Shown in pieces: positions 16,057-24,929 of a stretch of 64,000 nt of DNA. Location of the stretch: contig OY781923.1 in the NCBI GenBank assembly GCA_963677225.1, positions 124,001-188,000 of the forward strand, written 5' to 3'. The notes under the pieces were generated by a model. The model did no database searches. It saw only the letters and a list, made by a program, of their open reading frames with translations, and was not told where the DNA came from. The position numbers and the translations under genes are program-made. This DNA comes from SABI01 sp028532915. Lineage in GTDB: Bacteria; Spirochaetota; Spirochaetia; Sphaerochaetales; Sphaerochaetaceae. Position 1 is the stretch's first letter; each line of letters opens with the position of its first letter.

Positions 16057-16341
16057 AAACCCGAGGGGAACAAAAAGGAGGTTATGAAAAGTTAATACTT
16101 GGATTATCATACTACGGAAGTTGTATTCCAGTTATCAATCCTTTCGAGAAGAAACATAACTATTTAACAAAAAATAATCAACCATTTTATTAAATTTTTT
16201 TACCAATTAACAAAATTATTACAATATCATAAAATATGAACAATACTTAATGACCGGCTATCCCTACTTGATATACCCAAGAAAACATGATCCGGTCATA
16301 GAATATATTATTTCCGATAGATTCACATAAAAAGCAACTGA

Positions 16342-17682
16342 TCAATTTTTCATCGAAGCCGGCTGCCTGGTATTCTCCAGCACATCTCTCCAGAGAGCTC
16401 CTTCGATGTTCACATGATTTCGTTCCGAAACAGCAACCTTTATGGGAATATGGACGAATTTGTTGTTCATCATCGAGATCAAGGTCTGAGTCTTTCCTGT
16501 CATTGCCGCATGAACTGCATGCGAACCTAAACGCGAACAGTAGATCGAATCATTGGGATTCGCCGGGGCGCTTCTGATGATATAGGACGGATCGATGTAT
16601 TTGAGATTCATCTCTATTCCATTCTCTTTGAAATACTCTGAGATTTTATTTTTCAAAAAAATCCCGATATCACGATACTTCAGGTTTCCCGAGGCATCTT
16701 TTTCTCCGGTCTGTTCCACCAGATTCTGGCCGGCACCCTCGGCAACAAGTATGACGGCATGCCCTCTATCGAGAATACGGAGCCTCAGGTGCTCGAGCAG
16801 ACCGTTAGGCCCTTCAAGATCGAACGGATTTTCCGGAATGAGACAGAAATTGACATCGCTCATAGCCAAAGCGGTACTCGCCGCAATAAATCCCGATTCT
16901 CTTCCCATGACCTTCACCAGTCCGATCCCGTTCACCGAGGCCTTGGCTTCGGTATGAGCTCCTCTGACTGAAGGAACAGCCTGAGCTACCGCTGTATCGA
17001 ATCCGAAAGAAGTCTGAATGAAAGAGAGATCATTATCGATTGTCTTCGGAACTCCGATGATCGAGATCTTCAGTTTTCTCTTTTTCACTTCTTCACCGAT
17101 CTCCCACGCACCTCTCAATGTCCCGTCACCGCCTATGGTGATCAGGATGTTGATATTGAGCCTTTCGAGAGAGTCGACAATCTCATCCACTCTGTCTCCC
17201 CCTCCGCGGGAGGATCCCAGAATCGAACCTCCCTTCTCCTGGATGTCATCGACAACATCAGGATTCAGCTGGACCAGAGAATAGGGGGAGTCTTCAAGAA
17301 GACCGCGGTATCCGAATCTGATACCGGAAATCCGCCGGACATTGTAACGATACCAGAAGCATCTCACTACTGCACGGATGACATTGTTAAGTCCAGGACA
17401 GATACCACCGCAGGTCGCAATTGCCACATGAACATGTGCCGGATTGAAATAGATCTTCTCCCTCGGACCTGCAAGTTCCACCGTATCATGATACTCAGGA
17501 ATCTCCTCCCCTTTCTCATTCACATAGGCATCGATCCCGTAAAGGATCCTTCTGTTTTCTGAAACGTAATCTGCAAGGCCGTCATCCAAAGTAGATGACA
17601 TTTTAATAGGAGATGATATTTTCGGGGTTCCGAGGTTGGGCACCGTAAAATCGTATTTTTTCTTTGAAACATTGAATTCCAT
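16342..17682 (-). CDS. pfkA: 6-phosphofructokinase, clade-X-like
   Basis: Phosphorylates fructose 6-phosphate to the 1,6-bisphosphate. 446 residues from the ATG at 17682 (AAGGAG seven bases upstream; a TTG directly before it is also in frame). Key motifs: ATCGGICPGLNNVIRA, TIGGDGTLRGAWEI, PKTIDNDL, KVMGRESGFIA and RSAPANPNDSIYC. The Gly in GGDGT predicts ATP as donor, while the Lys in PKTIDND is the residue seen in pyrophosphate enzymes; this mixed pair is typical of the long ATP-type group found in trypanosomes and some spirochaetes. It lies 4 bases after the ModE-like regulator gene and ends the operon begun by ligA. Confidence 0.93.
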   Translation of the reverse strand: MEFNVSKKKYDFTVPNLGTPKISSPIKMSSTLDDGLADYVSENRRILYGIDAYVNEKGEEIPEYHDTVELAGPREKIYFNPAHVHVAIATCGGICPGLNNVIRAVVRCFWYRYNVRRISGIRFGYRGLLEDSPYSLVQLNPDVVDDIQEKGGSILGSSRGGGDRVDEIVDSLERLNINILITIGGDGTLRGAWEIGEEVKKRKLKISIIGVPKTIDNDLSFIQTSFGFDTAVAQAVPSVRGAHTEAKASVNGIGLVKVMGRESGFIAASTALAMSDVNFCLIPENPFDLEGPNGLLEHLRLRILDRGHAVILVAEGAGQNLVEQTGEKDASGNLKYRDIGIFLKNKISEYFKENGIEMNLKYIDPSYIIRSAPANPNDSIYCSRLGSHAVHAAMTGKTQTLISMMNNKFVHIPIKVAVSERNHVNIEGALWRDVLENTRQPASMKN

Positions 17683-17686
17683 CAAA

Positions 17687-18064
17687 CTACTCCTTCTCCT
17701 GCTCTACAGTATCGTTGATCAGTTCGTTTACTTTATCAGAAAAATCTTTGAATGGGGAGAGTAAAACTTCCTTCGCTTCCATCTGGAAGCGATCGTACAG
17801 TAACAGGAACTTTTTTCCGAAAGGTGTCAGGCTCGATCCGACATGCTTGCTGCCCCCTTTTTTCCTATCGATGACTGTCATACCCAGTTTTTCTTCCAGA
17901 TTTTTCACCATCTGGTAGGCCTTGGAATAAGAGATTCCGAGATTTTTGGCTGCACTGCGCAGAGAGCCTTTTTCTTCCAGTTCTCTCAAAAGCCACATGA
18001 CGCCGATGCCCATGAACTTCTCTCCGTCAGAATCGGTCAGATAGATCTTGGATTTAATTTCCAT
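17687..18064 (-). CDS. ModE-like winged-helix regulator (DNA-binding domain only)
   Basis: 125 residues. Residues about 20-100 match the LysR/ModE-type winged helix: GIGVMWLLRELEEKGSLRSAAKNLGISYSKAYQMVKNLEEKLG, then a wing with RKKGGSKHVGSSLTPFGKKFL, which is the ModE N-terminal pattern. The molybdate-binding domains of full-length ModE are absent. It overlaps the aminotransferase gene by 11 bases and sits 4 bases before pfk, so it is co-translated with metabolic genes. A molybdo-enzyme-like cluster starts divergently from this operon; a link is possible but unproven. Ligand and targets unknown. Confidence 0.85.
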   Translation of the reverse strand: MEIKSKIYLTDSDGEKFMGIGVMWLLRELEEKGSLRSAAKNLGISYSKAYQMVKNLEEKLGMTVIDRKKGGSKHVGSSLTPFGKKFLLLYDRFQMEAKEVLLSPFKDFSDKVNELINDTVEQEKE

Positions 18065-19340
18065 CGATACAGTCTCCTTCGAAAAGTTTTTTCACAATAT
18101 GCTCTATCATATGGTCATCAACACTTGAATATGCGATCCTGATAAGATGTTCATCGAGAGCTATGACGGCAATCCCCTCTTTTAACAGAGAGAGTCGAAG
18201 GTCGTACGCATTCCCTTCATAACGAAGGGAGATAAAATAGCCCGAATTTGCAGGAAGCATAGTGAATCGGGAAGCATGATCATACGTATCGATGCAATTC
18301 ACTATCCTTTCATACCTGCGTCGCATGATATCTTTCACCCTCTGTACCGAATGAGGGTATGATTCACTTTTCATCACATTGATGAGTAGGGACTGTGAGA
18401 CCATCGAAGCGCTTGAGATGGAGGTCCTGACAGCTCCCTTGGTCTTTTCCAGCAGAGCTTCATAACCGGCTTCGGTCAGACCTTTGTTCGCATACGTGAT
18501 GAACCCTACTCTGAATCCCCATACAAGAGATTCCTTTGTCGCACCGTCACACTTCACCGCGAGGATATTCTCATGAAGGTCTGCAAGATAGGAAAAGAGA
18601 GAAAAAGGACTGCAATCAACCGTATGGAAAAGACCGAAATATGCATCGTCGACAATCGCCACTATCTTCTTTCCTTTCAGCGCGAGGGATTTGAGAAGCC
18701 CGGCTATCTGCATCATCTGAGACTGGTCAGGAGTAAACCCGGTCGGATTGTGGGGAAAGTTGAATAGAGCCACGATCACATCCGAATCAATCGAGAGAAA
18801 CTGCTCTTGCCAGCTTTCGACCGTGAAGCAGTCATGTTCATCGAACATCTGGTAATGGCGAAGGTGTGCTCCCCGGTTGTCTTCGAACACAAGAGGATAA
18901 TTATCCCAGCACGGTGAGGGAATGAGAACTGTCGTCGACTCGTCTGTAAAAAGAGAGGCTGCAATAGAAAGAGCATGAGTTATCCCGCCGGTCACCACCG
19001 GCAGAGAATGAGAGACATCCTTCAAAGAGGGATTTGCCTCCATCAGATGAGCATCCCAGAGTTTCCGCAATTCTGCTGATCCGGTAGTCGGTGCATATTT
19101 CACCATCTGGTCGCTCGAGATATCGCAGGAGAATCCGGAAAAATACGGATGCGTGATATAGTGGTGGTCTTCAAGCGCCACCCCGGCTGTCGCATTGTAC
19201 TGACAGCCGGCCTCGGTTGCCTGCTGACTCTGACTAACTATTCCGTGGGGGAAATAGAGGCGCTTGCCCGATGAGGAAAGCATATGGTACACCCCGCTTT
19301 CTTTCAGTGTCTCATTCAACTGTTGAGCGATCTTATTCAC
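18054..19340 (-). CDS. Class I/II PLP-dependent aminotransferase, substrate unknown
   Basis: 428 residues, fold-type I aminotransferase. Visible: FNFPHNPTGFTPDQ (Asn and Pro that contact the cofactor), AIVDDAYFGLF (Asp and Tyr to the pyridine ring), and KCDGATKESLVWGFRVGF, where the Lys of ATKES is the expected Schiff-base residue. An unusually long N-terminal segment (SGKRLYFPHGIVSQSQQA) precedes the core, as in a subfamily whose substrate is not established. Its start overlaps the ligA stop by 8 bases; its end overlaps the ModE-like gene by 11. Confidence 0.88.
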   Translation of the reverse strand: MNKIAQQLNETLKESGVYHMLSSSGKRLYFPHGIVSQSQQATEAGCQYNATAGVALEDHHYITHPYFSGFSCDISSDQMVKYAPTTGSAELRKLWDAHLMEANPSLKDVSHSLPVVTGGITHALSIAASLFTDESTTVLIPSPCWDNYPLVFEDNRGAHLRHYQMFDEHDCFTVESWQEQFLSIDSDVIVALFNFPHNPTGFTPDQSQMMQIAGLLKSLALKGKKIVAIVDDAYFGLFHTVDCSPFSLFSYLADLHENILAVKCDGATKESLVWGFRVGFITYANKGLTEAGYEALLEKTKGAVRTSISSASMVSQSLLINVMKSESYPHSVQRVKDIMRRRYERIVNCIDTYDHASRFTMLPANSGYFISLRYEGNAYDLRLSLLKEGIAVIALDEHLIRIAYSSVDDHMIEHIVKKLFEGDCIDGN

Positions 19341-21384
19341 TGCCTTCTCCCTCCAGCATTGCTATGAACTGCTGTTCATCAACTATCTTCACATTGAGTT
19401 TCTTTGCTTTCTCGATCTTCGACCCGCCTTTCTCTCCGGCCAGAAGAAAGGTAGTCGATCCGGATACGGAACCTGTAACCTTCGCGCCCCGGGCAACAAG
19501 CTCTTTTTCAGCAAGCGAACGGGGTGCGAATCTGGTAAACGACCCTGTAATCACCCAGGTCTGTCCTGAGAATATCTGAGGAAGAGATTCTTTCTCCTTA
19601 TCCCTAACCGATTCGAATCTCAGCCCTGCTTTCTTAAGCTTGTCGATGAGGTCGATCATGTAGGGATCTCTCAAAGCTGAAAGAAGTGTCGATGCACTCT
19701 TTTCACCGATACCCTTTATAGCCATAAGTCTGGAACTGTCATCATCCTTCGCAAGCCGCATAAGGGTATCGATATCCCTGATTCCCCCGTCTATAAGAAG
19801 CTGTACACCCTTTTTCCCCAGGTCGGGAAGTCCGAGAGATACCAGAACCGTCTCATAAGGTCTTTCCCTGCTCGATACTACTCCATCATGAAGCAGTTGA
19901 ACCTTTTTTTCACCGAATCCCATCTCGCCGATCAATGAGAAGTAATCTATCGAATAAAGATCCGGGATATCACGGAGAAGCCCCTTGTCGAACAGTACAT
20001 TGACGGTCTCGGGACCGAAATTTTCGATATCCATCTGCCCTTTGCCCACAAAGAACGCTATCCTGCCGATCACCTGGTCTCTGCACAGACGGCGGTTGGG
20101 ACAAAAACGGTGAGCACCTACGGAGATCAGTTTACTGCCGCAGGAAGGACAGGTATCGGGCAGACGGTATGTACGGTTTCCTTCATCATTCTTTTCAACG
20201 ACCCGTTCGACCGCAGGAATAACATCTCCTCTCTTGGAAATCGTCACGGTATCACCGACGGATAATTCCAGCAGATCGATATAATCCTGATTATGCAGTG
20301 TGATATTGCTGATGGTCGACCCTGCAACTTTCACGGGATTGACTCTCGCTACCGGAGTGATTCTTCCTGTTCTTCCCACCTGCACATCTATTGCAGAGAC
20401 GACTGTCTCTCCCTGCGGAGAATCGAATTTGTATGCGAGAGCCCATTTCGGGTGGTGGTTGGTGTATCCCAGATCTTCACGCTCGTCAAGTTCATTGACC
20501 TTGATGACCATACCGTCAATCTCATGAGACAGAGCATCTCTTCTCTCTTGAAACTGCCGCAGATAAGATTCCAGATCATCAGTTCCTATAACCGTTACAT
20601 CCATTTCCTTTTGAGAGTCAGCTATGAGCGCGTAATCGGGATTGACCGGAAGTCCTAGCCTCTTCATATAATCAAGCATTTCAGCCTGGGTTGGATACGA
20701 GCTGTCCGCATCCTCAAGATATGCATCGTATACATACATCTTGAGAGGAACCGAAGCTGTCTCACTGCTTTTGATCCGCCGCAATGTTCCGCTTGCAAGA
20801 TTTCTCGCATTCGCGAACGGGACTTCAAGTTCTTCATTGAGTTTGAGAAAGTCTTCTTTGTTGATGAACACCTCCCCCCGCACGGCAGCAGTGACAGGCT
20901 CTGAAAGACGCAAAGGAACCGAAGATATCGTGCGGGCATTGGGTGTCACATCATTTCCCACAAGACCGTTACCCCGGGTGACAGCTTTGTCCAGAATTCC
21001 GTTACGATAGTATAATACGAGGCTGACCCCATCGATCTTCTCCTCAACAGTGAATGTGAGACGCTTTAGTGCTTTCTTCGAGCATTTCTCAATCCAGGAG
21101 ATGATTCCTTCAGAAGTATAGACTTTATCCAGAGATAACATCGGATATGTATGCTGCACTTCCGGAAATGATGATGTAAGATCACTGCCGACTTTGAGTG
21201 TCGGAGAATCGGGAAGGGCGAACTGGGGATACTCTTTTTCCAGCTCGATCAGGCGGTCCATCAGCAGATCATATTCGAAATCACTGACCACAGATCTGCT
21301 CTTTTTATAATACTCTTCCTGATACGTCTTCAATTGATCACACAGGTGCTTTATCTCATCTCTGATCCTATCAATTTCATCCAT
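19333..21384 (-). CDS. ligA: NAD-dependent DNA ligase LigA
   Basis: Seals nicks in duplex DNA during replication and repair using NAD+. 683 residues from the ATG at 21384 (MDEIDRIRDEIKHL; AGAGAGG upstream; the extension to 21468 has no family similarity). Domains in order: Ia and adenylation domain with the nucleophile motif EEKIDGVSLVLYY (about residues 110-125), OB fold, Cys4 zinc finger (CPSCGS ... RFCPNRRLC), helix-hairpin-helix repeats (GIGEKSASTLLSAL) and a C-terminal BRCT domain. First gene of ligA-aminotransferase-regulator-pfk. Confidence 0.97.
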   Translation of the reverse strand: MDEIDRIRDEIKHLCDQLKTYQEEYYKKSRSVVSDFEYDLLMDRLIELEKEYPQFALPDSPTLKVGSDLTSSFPEVQHTYPMLSLDKVYTSEGIISWIEKCSKKALKRLTFTVEEKIDGVSLVLYYRNGILDKAVTRGNGLVGNDVTPNARTISSVPLRLSEPVTAAVRGEVFINKEDFLKLNEELEVPFANARNLASGTLRRIKSSETASVPLKMYVYDAYLEDADSSYPTQAEMLDYMKRLGLPVNPDYALIADSQKEMDVTVIGTDDLESYLRQFQERRDALSHEIDGMVIKVNELDEREDLGYTNHHPKWALAYKFDSPQGETVVSAIDVQVGRTGRITPVARVNPVKVAGSTISNITLHNQDYIDLLELSVGDTVTISKRGDVIPAVERVVEKNDEGNRTYRLPDTCPSCGSKLISVGAHRFCPNRRLCRDQVIGRIAFFVGKGQMDIENFGPETVNVLFDKGLLRDIPDLYSIDYFSLIGEMGFGEKKVQLLHDGVVSSRERPYETVLVSLGLPDLGKKGVQLLIDGGIRDIDTLMRLAKDDDSSRLMAIKGIGEKSASTLLSALRDPYMIDLIDKLKKAGLRFESVRDKEKESLPQIFSGQTWVITGSFTRFAPRSLAEKELVARGAKVTGSVSGSTTFLLAGEKGGSKIEKAKKLNVKIVDEQQFIAMLEGEGSE

Positions 21385-21433
21385 ATATTGCCTCTCTTCC
21401 TCTACAGTATACCGAAAACGACATCTTTTTCCA

Positions 21434-21462
21434 TTGCGACGGTTATAGTAAAATGCTATTTT
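21434..21462 (+). promoter_or_regulatory. Putative promoter of the molybdo-hydroxylase-like cluster
   Basis: TTGCGA (21434-21439), 17-base spacer, TATTTT (21457-21462); expected start near 21469. It lies in the ligA divergent gap. Confidence 0.4.
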
Positions 21463-21489
21463 TAGCACAGAGGTTCATAAACACAGACT

Positions 21490-23457
21490 ATGGCGATAAA
21501 AAGCAGCTTTTCTACAGAACAGAATACTCTCCACGGGATCATCATAGGTTCATCGAGAGACTCCGGTGCGATCATCGGATACTCCAGAATCGGCAGCGAA
21601 GAACCTTTCTTTATATTCGATGCTACGAGTGTTTTCGGGTCGAATATGATAACCGTTCACAATGAACAGCTCCCTCTGTTCGCATCGCAACACATCAAAT
21701 ATAGCGGAGAACCTGTCCTGGCTCTTGTGGGACCTTCGTTGGAAGAGGTCAAAGTCCGCGCCCGGCAGATTGAGATCGAATACCAGAATACAAGCACATC
21801 AATACCGGATGGTCAGCTGAACGACCATTCTCCTATAGAATACTCCTTCGGAGATCTTGATCTCTTCTCGGCAGAGAATATGACTTCGTTCACAAGGACC
21901 TACACAGATAAGGATCGGCAGACCCGGGATGATATGCCGAGTGTCGCTGAAGCATGGGTAGAAAACGATATCCTCTACGTGAAAGTAGCGACCCAATGGC
22001 CGTTCCATGTCCTCGACTGCGTCGCTCAAACCTGTTCAAGAACGAAAAAGAGCGTCGTTATACTGAACGAAGGGCATTATTCGAAACATGATGAGAAACT
22101 GCTGGATCCATCGATTCTCTCTTCGGTTGCAGCGATATCGGCCCTTCACACGAATAAGAGAGTGAAGATCTATTCTCAGGAACCGACCTGTAAAAGCCGA
22201 TTCACCATCACAAGAGAAACCCTTCTTGATGAGAATCAGAAACCGGCTGCGGAAAAAGTATTCGTGACAGTGGATCAGGGAGCTTATCCGCTGTTCAGCG
22301 GTGAGATGATACAGCAGATGCTGGCCGGACTGCTGCCTCAATATCCTGTCAAAGCATTCCATTGTTCGATCAGAATCGAAGAATCACATAAGAAACCTGC
22401 CCATTTCTTCGGGACTTTGGGATACACTTCTGCTCTATTTTCCAGTGAAGCCCATATATCGTCTCTCGCCCGCCATCTTAAGAAAAATCCGGCGAACTGG
22501 CGGATGTCGAATTATGCGGCCTATCCTGAAAAGGAACAGATCATCAGCACTCTGGATGTACGGCATCTGAAGGATCTTGTCAGTGATGTGTGTGAACAGT
22601 CTGATTTCGCACGCCACAATGCCGTCTATGAGCTGCAGGGAATCTCGAAGAAACAGTCGTTATCGACCTTTCTGAATTACAGCAGAGGAATCGGTATAGC
22701 ATGCGGTCCGGGAATCAGCGGTTTCAATCTCAACAGCGCTCTCCATCGCGACAGCAAAATATCAATAACGTTTGACAACAATTCGATAACCATCAACTCG
22801 AGTTTCTACCTCGGTGAAAAGACGAACAAGCTATGGAGCACGATCATCTCTCAGGAGCTTTCGGTAGACCCATCGATCATAGGAAGTGTAGCACAAGACA
22901 CGTCTTCTATGGTTGATACTGGTCCCGAAGTTCTTTCCCTCGATGTGGAAAGATCCACAGCCATGATTCGTCAGATTTGTACCATCATCAAGAACAAACG
23001 GTTCCAGGAACCTCTGCCGATCACAGCTTCAGTCAGTGCGAAGAGCATGATTCCGACATCACAAACCCGATTCATCAGCTCTTCATGGGGATGCCTCACG
23101 CTGGAACTGGAAGTCAATACGATCACCCTCAAAGCACTCGTCAGAAGGGTTGTCGCCAAAATCATCTTCTCATATGTGATGAATAAGGAGCAGCTTGAAT
23201 CCAAATTCCGCCATGTAATCTATGATGTATTACATGAACTTGATCTCATCGATTTTTATTTCATGAAGGAGCCTCCTCTCATCGAAATCGAAATAGAGAG
23301 TACAGGTGAAGGAAATCTGCCATCCTCTGCTACCCAGACAGTAAAAGCGATGGTCTATTCCGCCTATACGGCGGCATTCTCTCAGGCACTCGGTAAGGAT
23401 ATCACCTCGATTCCCGTCACATCGGACGATATCATATTTCAAGGAGGTGAGATATGA
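21490..23457 (+). CDS. Divergent xanthine-dehydrogenase-like large subunit
   Basis: 655 residues, with the overall plan of the molybdopterin-binding subunit of xanthine dehydrogenase/CO dehydrogenase relatives but shorter than the usual 700-780. The N-terminal domain has GEPVLALVGPSLEEVKVRARQIEIEY; a later part, YSQEPTCKSRFTITRETLLDENQK, aligns by eye with the family's second substrate-channel domain; the end has IESTGEGNLPSSATQTVKAM where others have the catalytic Glu in GVGE. The cofactor motif GFGGKE and the arginine motif FRGFG are not recognisable (FFGTLGYTSALF is at the latter site). No good ribosome site precedes the ATG, which is the first possible start after an in-frame stop. Overlaps the 2Fe-2S gene by 4 bases. 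Confidence 0.75.
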   Translation: MAIKSSFSTEQNTLHGIIIGSSRDSGAIIGYSRIGSEEPFFIFDATSVFGSNMITVHNEQLPLFASQHIKYSGEPVLALVGPSLEEVKVRARQIEIEYQNTSTSIPDGQLNDHSPIEYSFGDLDLFSAENMTSFTRTYTDKDRQTRDDMPSVAEAWVENDILYVKVATQWPFHVLDCVAQTCSRTKKSVVILNEGHYSKHDEKLLDPSILSSVAAISALHTNKRVKIYSQEPTCKSRFTITRETLLDENQKPAAEKVFVTVDQGAYPLFSGEMIQQMLAGLLPQYPVKAFHCSIRIEESHKKPAHFFGTLGYTSALFSSEAHISSLARHLKKNPANWRMSNYAAYPEKEQIISTLDVRHLKDLVSDVCEQSDFARHNAVYELQGISKKQSLSTFLNYSRGIGIACGPGISGFNLNSALHRDSKISITFDNNSITINSSFYLGEKTNKLWSTIISQELSVDPSIIGSVAQDTSSMVDTGPEVLSLDVERSTAMIRQICTIIKNKRFQEPLPITASVSAKSMIPTSQTRFISSSWGCLTLELEVNTITLKALVRRVVAKIIFSYVMNKEQLESKFRHVIYDVLHELDLIDFYFMKEPPLIEIEIESTGEGNLPSSATQTVKAMVYSAYTAAFSQALGKDITSIPVTSDDIIFQGGEI

Positions 23458-23960
23458 AGATTGAATGTACTATCAACAGAACCGCCCACACGCTCAATGT
23501 AAACAGCAACAAACCTCTGAATATGATATTGAGCGAGGATATCGGAAGTCAGATACGGGTAAGCCAATGCGACGGCCGGCTGTGCGGGAACTGTGTTGTC
23601 CTGCTGAATCAGCAGGCTGTCCTCTCCTGTCTGATCCCGGCATTTCTTATAAAAAACAAGGAAATCCTCACTTTCGAAGGATTCAGGAAGACCCGTTTTT
23701 TCAACGATATCGAACGGGCCTACAATGACACGAACATACATCCCTGCTCCCACTGCTTCGAATCCAAGACCCTGATTCTGGAAGAGCTGCTGCAGCAGTT
23801 TTTCAGTCAGGACAAGATCGATGAAAGCACCATCGGAGAAGAAACGATCGTCAGGGAGATGAGACTGAACAGATGCTCATGTCTCGAAGCCCATGAGATT
23901 ATCGCAATCTTCAATGCAGCTGTCTCATATCGGAGGAAACGCCGTGTACGAAGGTATTAG
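23454..23960 (+). CDS. 2Fe-2S subunit of the xanthine-dehydrogenase-like complex
   Basis: 168 residues, matching the small iron-sulfur subunit of molybdenum hydroxylases. The N-terminal plant-type cluster has CDGRLCGNCVVLLNQQAVLSC, keeping four cysteines in the expected order. The C-terminal helical cluster, normally CGFC...CRC, is represented by HPCSHC and NRCSC, so both clusters could still form. AAGGAGG precedes the ATG, which overlaps the stop of the large-subunit gene (ATGA). It would carry electrons from the molybdenum-type site to the flavin subunit. Confidence 0.8.
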   Translation: MKIECTINRTAHTLNVNSNKPLNMILSEDIGSQIRVSQCDGRLCGNCVVLLNQQAVLSCLIPAFLIKNKEILTFEGFRKTRFFNDIERAYNDTNIHPCSHCFESKTLILEELLQQFFSQDKIDESTIGEETIVREMRLNRCSCLEAHEIIAIFNAAVSYRRKRRVRRY

Positions 23961-24849
23961 GTCACCGACAGTTCATACACCGAAAAGTCTTTCGGATCTG
24001 TCTGTCGCTCTCAAAAGAAGCACCAATCCCACAATCTTTGCGGGAGGGACTTATATCATGAGCACCCCGGGCTATTATCCTAAAGAGGGTGAGCAGGATA
24101 TCATCTATCTCGGAGGCATTTCAGAGATCAACAGAATCACAAGAAACGACCGCTACATCGAGTTCGGAGCGGGAGTTACTCTCCAACGGCTGCTGACGGT
24201 CGGGAAACAGGTTCTGCCGTCTCTCCTTACAGAAGCGATCGAATCCACGTCCACCACCATCGTACGTCGTCAGATCACCATAGGGGGAACACTGTGCATC
24301 TCTCATCACCGTCTTCTCATCTGTGCGGTGCTGGCAGCTTTGGATGCCGAAGTCGAAATCCGCTCATTCAAAGGATCGGGAACTCCTTTGGCAAGATGGA
24401 TTCCCATCAAGGATCTCTATAAGCGCAACGGAGAACTGAAACTGGCCGAGTTATCGAAGGATAAAAACATCCTGAGCAGTATCAGAATCTCGTTAGGCAA
24501 GGAAACGTTCTCCACATTCATCGTAGCTGATGATGTAATGAGAAACAGGGAAGAGGCCGTGATTCTCGCGCTGAGATGTACATATGACCAGTCTGTTATC
24601 ACTTCATTCAGGATGTGCCTCGTATTCCCGACCTCTCTTTTTCTCATTCCGCAGGAAATTTCTACGTACATAAACGGCCTTCCTGTACCTCTGAGCACCA
24701 GCCAGATAGAGAGAATCGTCTCACTTGTGACCGAAAGGATCTCGGCCAATACCGATTCTTCAAGTCCCGTTATCCAGACAGAGCGAGCCAGACGGGCTAT
24801 CGAAGCATCGCTGCACGCCCTGAATGCTCAGGGATTATCTGAACGATAA
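23944..24849 (+). CDS. FAD-binding subunit of the xanthine-dehydrogenase-like complex
   Basis: 301 residues from a GTG at 23944 with GGAGG seven bases upstream; it overlaps the 2Fe-2S gene by 17 bases. FAD-binding motifs of the CoxM/XdhB family are present: TIFAGGTYIMS (usual LLAGGTDLM) and STTIVRRQITIGGTLCISHHR (usual IRN-x-ATIGGNL). The C-terminal CoxM-type domain runs to the end. Third gene of a translationally coupled trio in the order large, iron-sulfur, flavin. No molybdenum cofactor synthesis or insertion gene is in the window. Confidence 0.82.
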   Translation: MYEGIRSPTVHTPKSLSDLSVALKRSTNPTIFAGGTYIMSTPGYYPKEGEQDIIYLGGISEINRITRNDRYIEFGAGVTLQRLLTVGKQVLPSLLTEAIESTSTTIVRRQITIGGTLCISHHRLLICAVLAALDAEVEIRSFKGSGTPLARWIPIKDLYKRNGELKLAELSKDKNILSSIRISLGKETFSTFIVADDVMRNREEAVILALRCTYDQSVITSFRMCLVFPTSLFLIPQEISTYINGLPVPLSTSQIERIVSLVTERISANTDSSSPVIQTERARRAIEASLHALNAQGLSER

Positions 24850-24929
24850 ATCAGTTTCCTTTCTTCGGTGATACTAAAAATTATAAGACAGTTATGCTAC
24901 AATGATGTTCATTCCAAGGAGTCCAATAC

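Larger units (their letters stand above)
15937..16341 (+). other. Intergenic region between convergent pgi and pfk (405 bases)
   Basis: No protein gene is seen. In order it holds the pgi terminator (15960-15995); a GC-rich block with a 27-base-spaced repeat of GGAGGTT (16050-16056 and 16077-16083), which read on the other strand is a putative terminator with CCTCC motifs (16029-16056); then a very AT-rich stretch (16096-16240); and an 8-base inverted repeat ATGACCGG / CCGGTCAT (16250-16257 and 16292-16299). The second GGAGG is followed after only two bases by ATGAAAAGTTAA, too close and too short to be a convincing gene. Confidence 0.6.

Noticed and set aside
16084..16095. Three-codon open frame after a strong GGAGG
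   Set aside because: Only two bases separate GGAGG and ATG, too close for initiation, and the frame ends at once.
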